A stretch of DNA of 64,000 nt from Nitrospirae bacterium MYbin6 (GTDB lineage: Bacteria; Nitrospirota; Thermodesulfovibrionia; Thermodesulfovibrionales; Magnetobacteriaceae), in contig PEAC01000004.1 of the NCBI GenBank assembly GCA_002753305.1, positions 1 through 64,000 on the forward strand. The letters are read 5' to 3'. Within the stretch, counting starts at the first letter, position 1; every line of letters starts with the position of its first letter. Below the pieces are notes generated by a model, which saw nothing but the letters and a program-made list of their open reading frames with translations, made no database searches and was not told where the DNA came from. A program made the position numbers and the translations under genes. Of the stretch, positions 17,663-24,954 are shown piece after piece.

Positions 17663-18427
17663 ATGAAGATACCTATAGACCCAACCAACAGGGGCAGCCT
17701 TATTGTGGGCGCCATTGCCATAGTGATGTGTGCTGTGCTGTCGATTGTGCTGGTAAGTGGCTGGCCGTTGATGCTCGCGCTGTCGGTAGTGCTTGTGGCA
17801 AGGCCGAAATGGTGGTCGATATTAATACTGGGTTTTGCCTATACGGTGTTTTTAAACAGCGGGTGGCCGCTTTTGGGGTCGCTGTTTTTCATCGCTGTGT
17901 GTAAGCCAAAGAGATGGTGGCCGATACCGGCCGGGATAGCCTTTGCCCTGGTCGAGGTATTTTCGTTTTATCTGTCTGACAGGCCGTTGGGTATAACGAG
18001 GGGTTTTACTGCGATGGGCTCGATAGCCGAGTCGTTGATATATCCTGAACACGCCAATAAGGTAAGCTACTGGGGCATATACGAACCCGTAATAGACTGG
18101 ACGATGGCCCTGATTGTTGGAGTCACAATAGGCAGTTTTCTGTCGTCAAAGTATTCGGGGGATTTCAGGCTGAACACCGTGCCGTATTTATGGAGCTTTT
18201 CTAAGGGTAATTCGGTTGTGAAGAGGTGGCTTTGGGCCTTTGCCGGTGGGATGATTATGGGATTTGCCGCAAGAATAGCCGGTGGCTGTGTCAGTGGACT
18301 CCTGATTTCCGGGGTGGTGCAATTGGCCCCCGCGGGGTTTATATTTATGATGTCTCTGTGGGTAGGAGGGGTTGTGACAACGTTTTTATTTTACAGGACC
18401 AGGGTCGTAGCGGTCAGAAAGGACTGA
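17663..18427 (+). CDS. YeeE/YedE family membrane protein (first half of split transporter)
   Basis: An integral membrane protein of 254 aa with about seven hydrophobic segments. The C-terminal GFAARIAGGCVSGLLISG motif with its conserved cysteine is typical of YeeE/YedE (sulfur transport) proteins, which import thiosulfate or related sulfur species through a cysteine-lined path. The next gene, two bases downstream, encodes the complementary half, so they likely act together. Substrate is inferred from the family only. Confidence 0.8.
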   Translation: MKIPIDPTNRGSLIVGAIAIVMCAVLSIVLVSGWPLMLALSVVLVARPKWWSILILGFAYTVFLNSGWPLLGSLFFIAVCKPKRWWPIPAGIAFALVEVFSFYLSDRPLGITRGFTAMGSIAESLIYPEHANKVSYWGIYEPVIDWTMALIVGVTIGSFLSSKYSGDFRLNTVPYLWSFSKGNSVVKRWLWAFAGGMIMGFAARIAGGCVSGLLISGVVQLAPAGFIFMMSLWVGGVVTTFLFYRTRVVAVRKD

Positions 18428-18428
18428 T

Positions 18429-19193
18429 ATGATTGAATTAATTACTGTTAAAGAACTGATTGGCAGGTTAGCGCAGACGTTTGACTCCGGGACAATAGAG
18501 GCGGTAAAGGGGCCGACGAGCCTCTATGGCGGTCTTATTCTGGGGTTGATATTTGGCGTTGTTTTGCAAAAGGCCCGCCTCTGTAAGTATGACATCGTCA
18601 GTGGGCTGTTCAGGCTTCAGGATTTTACTGTGTTTCGTGTGGGTACGCCTATTATAATGGTCTCTGTTGTACTGATATTTTTCTTTTCGGAGATGGGTGT
18701 CTTTGAGCTGCATGTGCCAAAAACGGTGATAGTGCCTCAGATAATAGGGGGGTTGATGTTTGGCGTGGGTATTGCGATAATGGGGTATTGCCCGGGGACT
18801 GCTGCCGGGGCGCTTGGAGAGGGGTCGCTTGACGCCATTCCCTCGATTTTAGGAATGATATCCGGCGCTGTGTTATATGCCGAATTTTTCCATGACTCAT
18901 GGGAGAATAATTTTCTAAGGTGGGGTGCTATAGGGGGCAAGACATTCTATGAGATACTTGGGATAAGCCCATGGTATCTGGTAGTGCTGTTTTTACTGAT
19001 GTTGACGATGTTTTTAATCGCCACGACGATGTTTGATATTTTTATCGTCTTCCTGAGACGGACGTTTAATTTATTTATGGAGATGACCGACGCGCTTGAG
19101 GAGAAAGTCCCTCCGGCGGCAAAGCCCATAGCCAGGTCAACGGTAGAGACCGTTAAGAAGTTCAGGCAAAACCTGCGCGACATATTTAAGTAG
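18429..19193 (+). CDS. YeeE/YedE family membrane protein (second half of split transporter)
   Basis: 254 aa, with GLIFGVVLQKARLCKYDIVSG near the N-terminus and GIAIMGYCPGTAAGALGEG in the middle: both are YeeE/YedE signatures with the pore cysteines (Cys in RLCKYD and GYCPG). A charged amphipathic C-terminal tail (EEKVPPAAKPIARSTVETV) is presumably cytoplasmic. Two bases after the preceding homologous gene, so translationally linked. Likely transports thiosulfate or another sulfur compound. Confidence 0.82.
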   Translation: MIELITVKELIGRLAQTFDSGTIEAVKGPTSLYGGLILGLIFGVVLQKARLCKYDIVSGLFRLQDFTVFRVGTPIIMVSVVLIFFFSEMGVFELHVPKTVIVPQIIGGLMFGVGIAIMGYCPGTAAGALGEGSLDAIPSILGMISGAVLYAEFFHDSWENNFLRWGAIGGKTFYEILGISPWYLVVLFLLMLTMFLIATTMFDIFIVFLRRTFNLFMEMTDALEEKVPPAAKPIARSTVETVKKFRQNLRDIFK

Positions 19194-19196
19194 CGG

Positions 19197-19742
19197 CTAT
19201 TTACCGGCAGCCGGAAGACATACCTTCGCCTCGTATGAAAAAAGTGCCCGGAGCTTGTCCCAGAAGTCCCCGCCAAGGACGAACAGGCTGGCCAACGTCA
19301 GCAGGTCGCCGCAGATAACGTAAGTAATCCTGTATCTTTGAAGCCCTGTAACAAAGTACCCCATGTATGGTTCGATGGTAGCGGCCACAAAGATGGCTGA
19401 AAGCATGCAAATCCCGATTCGGTATCGCGTACGGCTTACGGTTGCCGGTGGTGCGTAGCGTTTTAGTAAACCTAACAGAAAGTTTTTCACATAGGCAAAA
19501 CCGGCCTTGCCCAAAATAGCCGCACCGGCTAAGGTAAAAAGTTCCGGAATCCCAAAAATCAAAAGCCCCGATACCGTAACTTTTATCCCCGCGGGAAGCC
19601 CGGATTTTACAATCAACGGAATCAATAAGGGGGCAATGCTTCCCAATGCTATAACAATAATGCCGGAAATGAGCCGTCCGGTTGGCGGTGGTGCCGGTAT
19701 AAGCGTCTCTTTAGATTGTGTGCCTGAGATGTTTTGTTCCAT
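19197..19742 (-). CDS. Hypothetical membrane protein
   Basis: 181 residues with four hydrophobic stretches (about 25-45, 50-72, 100-120, 135-155) separated by basic loops. I do not recognise a catalytic motif; the GGDFWDKLRALF segment near the C-terminus resembles a conserved tail seen in small transporter-associated membrane proteins. The ATG at 19742 is preferred over an upstream in-frame start because AGGAGG lies nine bases before it. Convergent with the YeeE pair (three-base gap) and downstream of a secreted-protein gene. Confidence 0.6.
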   Translation of the reverse strand: MEQNISGTQSKETLIPAPPPTGRLISGIIVIALGSIAPLLIPLIVKSGLPAGIKVTVSGLLIFGIPELFTLAGAAILGKAGFAYVKNFLLGLLKRYAPPATVSRTRYRIGICMLSAIFVAATIEPYMGYFVTGLQRYRITYVICGDLLTLASLFVLGGDFWDKLRALFSYEAKVCLPAAGK

Positions 19743-19803
19743 ATAACATGGCCTCCTGTTATTTACGAACCTGATGGCCATCGGCCAATGCGGCTCAACC
19801 ATA

Positions 19804-20814
19804 TTAACCGGAGAAAGGCAGTCCTACAGCTTCGAAGTGTTTTTCACCGGTAATCCATCCCTCTCTATCGTCTATCTTCACCTTTAACCATGTATCAGAG
19901 ATGCTGATATCCATGGGGAAGACAGCGTGGCCTTTACTGTTAACCCTATATAGATAAAACGCTTCATAACCAATTCTCGTGTAAGCGTGTATGAATTGAA
20001 CCTTTGTCTGCGGGCCGACTATAAGGGCCTTAGACGGCGAATCTGTGCTGTGATTTGTATAGAGCTTTACACAGGATTCTTCATAAATCGGATGTCCCTC
20101 AGTCTCAATCTCAAAAATACCTTCCCATTTAATGGGCATGACGCGGCCTGACGTGTTTAGAGGTACCTTCAGTGGAATAATCATCGTAAAATGGTTGACA
20201 TGTAATTTATAGTTAAGCGTATCATTGTCTAACAGCCGCATTGAGTTTTTATTAGTCCCTTCTTGCATTGAATCGTGTATACCTCCGATGAGATTCAATT
20301 TGCCTGATAACTCCACAAGTCTTCCATTATTTGTCGTAAATAGTTTCACGGCAAATCCGTATCCCGGCCCGGACGGCATTTCCCCATAGGTTAGTACCAA
20401 CCCTTGTCTCTTTTCGCCTTCAAGGGTGTAAGCACTGATAGAAATGTATAATGGATTCAGAATATCGATGGGATTCGGTTCGGTATAATGGACCTTTCCG
20501 CGTTCGTCCCTAATTCCAAGATACTCTACGTTTTCGTCAAATAGGTCTGTCGGGACTGTTCTTTTTACCATCTTGAAAAATGATACCATTTTGAAAAATA
20601 AAGTGAAAGATTTGTCATTTACACTGTACGGACCCTCTGTCTTTTCATAAGCCATATATGTTTCCGGTACACGCGTCCAGTCAACTGTTTGATTCTGGCC
20701 ATATGTTTCCGGTACGTGCGTATAGTCAAAGGTTTGATTATCGCCTGCGTAGGCGATACAGCCGAATATGGTTAGTAAAATAATAAATGAATGCAGGATT
20801 ACTTTTATCTTCAT
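19804..20814 (-). CDS. Hypothetical secreted protein with C-terminal SH3-like segment
   Basis: Signal peptide at residues 1-23, then a tandem duplication of a 16-residue unit (NQTFDYTHVPETYG and NQTVDWTRVPETYM). The middle is beta-rich with no motif I recognise. The last 40 residues (WLKVKIDDREGWITGEKHF) resemble a bacterial SH3 domain, often used for cell-wall binding. Likely periplasmic or surface exposed. Transcribed divergently from the nos cluster, sharing the 326-base intergenic region. Confidence 0.6.
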   Translation of the reverse strand: MKIKVILHSFIILLTIFGCIAYAGDNQTFDYTHVPETYGQNQTVDWTRVPETYMAYEKTEGPYSVNDKSFTLFFKMVSFFKMVKRTVPTDLFDENVEYLGIRDERGKVHYTEPNPIDILNPLYISISAYTLEGEKRQGLVLTYGEMPSGPGYGFAVKLFTTNNGRLVELSGKLNLIGGIHDSMQEGTNKNSMRLLDNDTLNYKLHVNHFTMIIPLKVPLNTSGRVMPIKWEGIFEIETEGHPIYEESCVKLYTNHSTDSPSKALIVGPQTKVQFIHAYTRIGYEAFYLYRVNSKGHAVFPMDISISDTWLKVKIDDREGWITGEKHFEAVGLPFSG

Positions 20815-20953
20815 GGATTTATACTATCATAAAGTACAAAATATCTCAAGGAGGCGGAAAGCTGTGTCCGTGGGAAAAATCTGACATGTGGCTATGGACG
20901 CCCGTACCGTGTGCTATATGTCTTTTGAATCGCACACGCGGCCCTTTTTTTTC

Positions 20954-20982
20954 TTGACATTCTTTATATAATCATGTATCGT
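20954..20982 (+). promoter_or_regulatory. Candidate promoter region of the nos cluster
   Basis: The 326-base gap 20815-21140 holds a perfect TTGACA (20954-20959) with TATCGT 17 bp downstream (20977-20982); separate TATAAT hexamers at 20967 and 21004 lack a good -35. The 5' leader would be about 150 bases. I found no convincing FNR, NnrR or NsrR site, so regulation by anaerobiosis or NO is not shown by sequence. Confidence 0.35.
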
Positions 20983-21140
20983 AGTACGGTATTGTAAGGA
21001 TCGTATAATAACTATCAGAGAAAGGTCTTCAAAGAAAGGCCATGGTAGTTAATCAGGCACAAGTAAACATTCGAAAAGGTGGTGGTTTGTTTAGTGATTC
21101 AGTTCGTATCAGGAAAATAACATAATATCGGAGGAGGATA

Positions 21141-21941
21141 ATGAAAAGTTCAAAGCGTACACAAGTGTGGTTTTTCGTGCTGCTCATGGCTGTTAGTGTG
21201 TTGCTGATTGGTTATTGGACAAACAATGCCGCGGCAGCTGAACCAAAAAAGGACGAAGGAAAAAAGGACGAAGGAAAGAAGATCTATGAAAGCCGCTGCA
21301 TCATATGCCACGGCGACAAGGGCGACGGCAAGGGGCTTGTAGACGTAGTCCACAGGAATGAAAAAAAGGGTATGGTCTGGAACGTATTTCCGAGGGATTT
21401 CACCTCTGGTGTGTTTAAGTTCCGCTCAACCCCGACCGGCTGTTTACCAACCGACGAAGACCTCAAAAGGGTCATTACAAGCGGCATACCCAGGGCATAT
21501 ATGCCGTCTTCGGCCGACCTGCCCGATGAAAGCGTGAAGGCCGTAATTAAGTACATCAAGACATTTTCTAATAGGTGGAAAGATGAAGAGGCATGTAAGC
21601 CTATACCCGTGAAAAAGGCCCAGTACGTTGGCTCTGCCGATTCCGTTAAGAAAGGGGAACAGTTATGGGATAAGATGAAGTGTTGGGAGTGCCACGGCAA
21701 GGAAGGTAAAGGCGACGGCCCTAAGAGCGATTCCTTAAAGGACGACTGGGGCGATAAGGTCCTGCCTTTTGACTTTACTTCCGGCGCTACAAAGATGGGT
21801 TTTGCTCCCGAAAATGTCTACGTTGCTTACACGACCGGATTAGATGGAACCGGAATGCCGTCATTTCAGGATTCGTTAAGCGAAGATGACAGATGGAACC
21901 TTGTTTCATACACTCTAAAATTGATGGGACGGCTTCAGTAA
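21141..21941 (+). CDS. Diheme cytochrome c, first gene of the nos cluster
   Basis: Signal peptide or anchor (residues about 10-32) followed by a Lys/Asp/Glu-rich linker containing two KKDEG units. Two class I cytochrome c domains carry CIICH and CWECH, with candidate distal methionines in PRAYMPSS and GTGMPSF. GGAGGAGG gives a strong ribosome site. The gene lies 18 bases before nosZ, so it is the likely direct electron donor to NosZ in the periplasm. Its two-domain architecture matches the N-terminal half of the protein at 35651-37117 (shared FKFRSTP and SEDL/DEDL stretches), showing paralogy within the cluster. Confidence 0.9.
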   Translation: MKSSKRTQVWFFVLLMAVSVLLIGYWTNNAAAAEPKKDEGKKDEGKKIYESRCIICHGDKGDGKGLVDVVHRNEKKGMVWNVFPRDFTSGVFKFRSTPTGCLPTDEDLKRVITSGIPRAYMPSSADLPDESVKAVIKYIKTFSNRWKDEEACKPIPVKKAQYVGSADSVKKGEQLWDKMKCWECHGKEGKGDGPKSDSLKDDWGDKVLPFDFTSGATKMGFAPENVYVAYTTGLDGTGMPSFQDSLSEDDRWNLVSYTLKLMGRLQ

Positions 21942-21959
21942 TAGCCAGGGAGGTTAAAT

Positions 21960-23795
21960 ATGTCTATAGATAGAAGGAATTTTTTGAAATATTTGGGTAT
22001 GGCCGGGGCCGTTGCGGGAACGAGCTTGCTTGTCTCCGAGGGCATTAAGGCCAAGGGGAAAGATGCAATAGGCCCGGCATCCGCTGAGGCACAGACCAAG
22101 CCTCAGAAACACGACTACGAGGTTAAACCCGGTGAGCTGGACTCATACTACGGCTTCTGGAGCGGCGGCCACTCAGGCGAGGTACGCATCCTGGGCCTTC
22201 CTTCCATGAGAGAAATCAAGCGTATCCCCGTATTTAACATGGACGTAGGCACCGGCTATGGTATTACAAACGAGAGCAAGGCCCTCCTTAAGGGCAAGTT
22301 CTGCGGCGACACACACCATGTCCACGGCTCATATAAAAACGGCGTATACGATGGGAAATATCTCTTTGTCAACGATAAACTCAACAACAGAGTGGCCCGC
22401 ATACGCTGCGACTACATGGAAGTCGACAAGATCCTCGATGTTCCAAATATCCAGGGCATGCACGGACTTTTCACCCAGAGGCATCCAAAGACCGAGTGGC
22501 TGGTAGTCAACAGTGAGTTTCAGATACCCGTGCCAAATAACACCCCGTCTCAGGCGCCTTCACAGTACAACGGCTGCCACACCGTAATCGACGCCGAGAA
22601 GATGGAGGTTGTCTGCCAGATACTGATGGACGAGAACATGGACCTGGCCGCTACCGACTACGGCGGCAGATACTCCATGACCACCTCGTATAATATCGAA
22701 AAAGGTGTTACCGTTTCAGAGATGCTTGGCTCCGACTATGACTACATGCTGGTGTTTCATTGGGACAGGATAAAAAAGGCCCTGAGTGACGGCAAGTTCA
22801 AGATGGTTGGAGGCGTTAAGGTGCTTGATGGAAGAGCAGGGAAATCTGATCTGACAATAAGAATCAAGATCCCGAAAAACCCTCACGGCATAAACGTCTC
22901 ACCCGACGGCAAATACGCAGTCTGCTCCGGCAAGGTTGCCCCTACATGTTCCGTTGTGGCTATAGATAAAATCGAAGATGTCTTCAACGGCAAGATAAAA
23001 CCCGAAGACTGCATAGTCGCCCAGCCATACATCGGCCTTGGGCCTCTGCATACCACCTTTGACGGCAAGGGCAATGCCATCACCTCTGTCTTCATAGACA
23101 GCACGAATGTCAAGTGGAACGTTCAAAAGGCCATTGACAACGAAAAGCTGCCCGAAGAGAAGAAGAAAAACTCACACATAATCGATGTCCTTGATGTCAA
23201 CTACCAGGTAGGGCACATTATGGCCACAATGGCAGAAACGAAAGAGGCTGACGGGCAGTGGCTCGTCTCGCTTAATAAGTTTTCCAAGGACAGATTCCTC
23301 AACGTCGGGCCTTTGAAAAACGAATGCGAGCAGCTTGTCGACATTACCGGCGACAAGCTCAAGATTGTCCATGACTCGGCCGCCTATATCGAACCCCACG
23401 ACTGTATCATCGTCAGGCGGGACATCATCGAGAAGGTCGTCAAGGACAGGTTCAATATGTTTGAGAATCCACTTGCAGTAACCAAAAGCGGTGTAGAGAG
23501 AAAGGGCAACAAGGTTACTGTCAAGCTGACGGCCAATGCCCCCGTGTTTGGCCTGCAGGAGGTTCAACTGAAAAAGGGCGACGAGGTTACTGTCATTGTC
23601 ACAAACCATGACGAGATCTCTGACCTCGGGCACGGTTTTGCACTGTCCAACTACAACATCAACTTTGTCGTAGCGCCGTTTCAGACTAAATCCGTAACAT
23701 TTACCGCAGACAAGCCCGGCGTATACTGGGCATATTGTACAAATTTCTGCCATGCGCTGCACCTCGAAATGAGGATGAGACTCATTGTAACGTAA
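21960..23795 (+). CDS. nosZ: Nitrous oxide reductase
   Basis: Terminal reductase converting N2O to N2 in the periplasm. CuZ-ligand histidines are visible in GDTHHVHGS, GMHGLF, NPHGIN, GLGPLHTTFDG and EPHDCI. The C-terminal cupredoxin domain has the complete CuA site: H558, C593, C597, H601 and M604 (CTNFCHALHLEM). The N-terminus DRRNFLKYLGMAGAVAG is a twin-arginine signal, so the enzyme would be exported folded. Tat export is usual for clade I, Sec for clade II; the gene neighbourhood (c-type cytochromes, NosR broken up) is unlike standard clade I clusters. Length 611 aa is normal. Confidence 0.97.
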   Translation: MSIDRRNFLKYLGMAGAVAGTSLLVSEGIKAKGKDAIGPASAEAQTKPQKHDYEVKPGELDSYYGFWSGGHSGEVRILGLPSMREIKRIPVFNMDVGTGYGITNESKALLKGKFCGDTHHVHGSYKNGVYDGKYLFVNDKLNNRVARIRCDYMEVDKILDVPNIQGMHGLFTQRHPKTEWLVVNSEFQIPVPNNTPSQAPSQYNGCHTVIDAEKMEVVCQILMDENMDLAATDYGGRYSMTTSYNIEKGVTVSEMLGSDYDYMLVFHWDRIKKALSDGKFKMVGGVKVLDGRAGKSDLTIRIKIPKNPHGINVSPDGKYAVCSGKVAPTCSVVAIDKIEDVFNGKIKPEDCIVAQPYIGLGPLHTTFDGKGNAITSVFIDSTNVKWNVQKAIDNEKLPEEKKKNSHIIDVLDVNYQVGHIMATMAETKEADGQWLVSLNKFSKDRFLNVGPLKNECEQLVDITGDKLKIVHDSAAYIEPHDCIIVRRDIIEKVVKDRFNMFENPLAVTKSGVERKGNKVTVKLTANAPVFGLQEVQLKKGDEVTVIVTNHDEISDLGHGFALSNYNINFVVAPFQTKSVTFTADKPGVYWAYCTNFCHALHLEMRMRLIVT

Positions 23796-23812
23796 GGCTC
23801 CTGAGACCCAGT

Positions 23813-23843
23813 GGGCCGGCCAATGGAGAAGGTTGGCCGGCCC
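23813..23843 (+). other. Strong hairpin between nosZ and the nosR-like gene
   Basis: An 11-bp perfect stem GGGCCGGCCAA / TTGGCCGGCCC with a nine-base loop lies 18 bases after the nosZ stop and 31 before the next ATG. No T-tract follows, so it is more likely an mRNA-stability or partial attenuation element that raises nosZ message over the maturation genes than a full terminator. Confidence 0.5.
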
Positions 23844-23873
23844 GCATACATTAATTAAATAAGAAGGAATAAA

Positions 23874-24944
23874 ATGAAAAAAATTATAGTCCTGTTATTT
23901 GTCCTGATGTTGCCGGTTGCGGCCCTTGCCGACAAACCGAAGTTCCTTGAGCATAGGTATGAATACAAGCTTGAGGATGTGTTAAAGGCTGATAAATACG
24001 AAAAGAAAGACCGCTACTGGGAGGCTTATACTGCCGGAAAACTCGTCGGATATGTTTTATTGTCGAAGGACTGGACTAAACAGCATGTGGGCTACGCGGG
24101 CAAGCACATGGAGACGCTTATCGGATTTGACACCAAAGGCCAGATTACCGGCGTAAAGGTGGTGTTTCACGCCGAGCCTATCGTCCTGATAGGCCTTAAA
24201 GAAGAGAATTACGATAATTTTATGAAACAATACAAGGGCATGGCCATCACACAGGGCATGTCCGTAGGGAATGAGATAAAAATGGACGCAATCACCGGGG
24301 CAACCGTAACCGCAGTCGTGCAGAATGCCATCATAGCGGAGAGCGCCAGGAAGGTTGCAAGCATGTCAGGCATAATACAACATGCCCATCAAAAGAGCCA
24401 TAAACTAAGCAAAAAATTCGAGGCACTCAGTTGGAAAGACCTCATGGATTCAGGTGCGGTTAAGAATATTGTCGTTACCCAGGAGGAAATAGGGCAGGGC
24501 GGCAAGGAGCCATATATAGACCTCTTTTTTGGCCTCGTTGCCCCACCGTCCATAGGTAAAAACGTACTTGGCGAGCGCGCCTATGCAGACGCCATGGATA
24601 CGCTCAAAGAGGGCGAGTCTGCTGTATTTATCTTCTCAAACGGCCCGGGTTCCTTCAAAGGCTCAGGGTTTGCGCGCGGCGGAGTTTTTGAGAGATTCAA
24701 CCTTGAACAAGATGATAAGTCATACGTGTTCACAGACAAGGACTATAAGATCCTTACCGATATTGCCGCCAAAGGCTCACCGGCATTGAGAGAAGGCGGT
24801 ATTTTTATCATCAGGGCAAAGGACTTTGACCAAAGCAAGCCCTTTAAGTTAAAACTGGTAATCGGTTACCGGGCCGGCAACGAAAAGAAGTTCAAACCGG
24901 CCGTCTCGGATTATAAACTGCCGGATAAGTTTATGGAACAATAG
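23874..24944 (+). CDS. NosR-like periplasmic FMN-binding protein
   Basis: Signal peptide (1-19) followed by a flavin-binding domain with the motif DAITGATVTA (138-147); the TGAT unit (141-144) is where FMN is linked to threonine in NosR, NqrC and RnfG. The remaining 180 residues resemble the rest of the NosR periplasmic region. Unlike standard NosR, the protein stops here with no transmembrane helices or ferredoxin cysteines; those are found on the next gene, 10 bases on. Probably needed for electron supply to, or activation of, NosZ. The ApbE/NosX flavin transferase that would attach FMN is not in this window. Confidence 0.85.
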   Translation: MKKIIVLLFVLMLPVAALADKPKFLEHRYEYKLEDVLKADKYEKKDRYWEAYTAGKLVGYVLLSKDWTKQHVGYAGKHMETLIGFDTKGQITGVKVVFHAEPIVLIGLKEENYDNFMKQYKGMAITQGMSVGNEIKMDAITGATVTAVVQNAIIAESARKVASMSGIIQHAHQKSHKLSKKFEALSWKDLMDSGAVKNIVVTQEEIGQGGKEPYIDLFFGLVAPPSIGKNVLGERAYADAMDTLKEGESAVFIFSNGPGSFKGSGFARGGVFERFNLEQDDKSYVFTDKDYKILTDIAAKGSPALREGGIFIIRAKDFDQSKPFKLKLVIGYRAGNEKKFKPAVSDYKLPDKFMEQ

Positions 24945-24954
24945 CCGGATTTTG

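Noticed and set aside
20815-21140. FNR or NnrR-type binding sites upstream of the nos cluster
   Set aside because: No TTGAT-N4-ATCAA-like dyad found; only isolated half-sites, not enough to claim.
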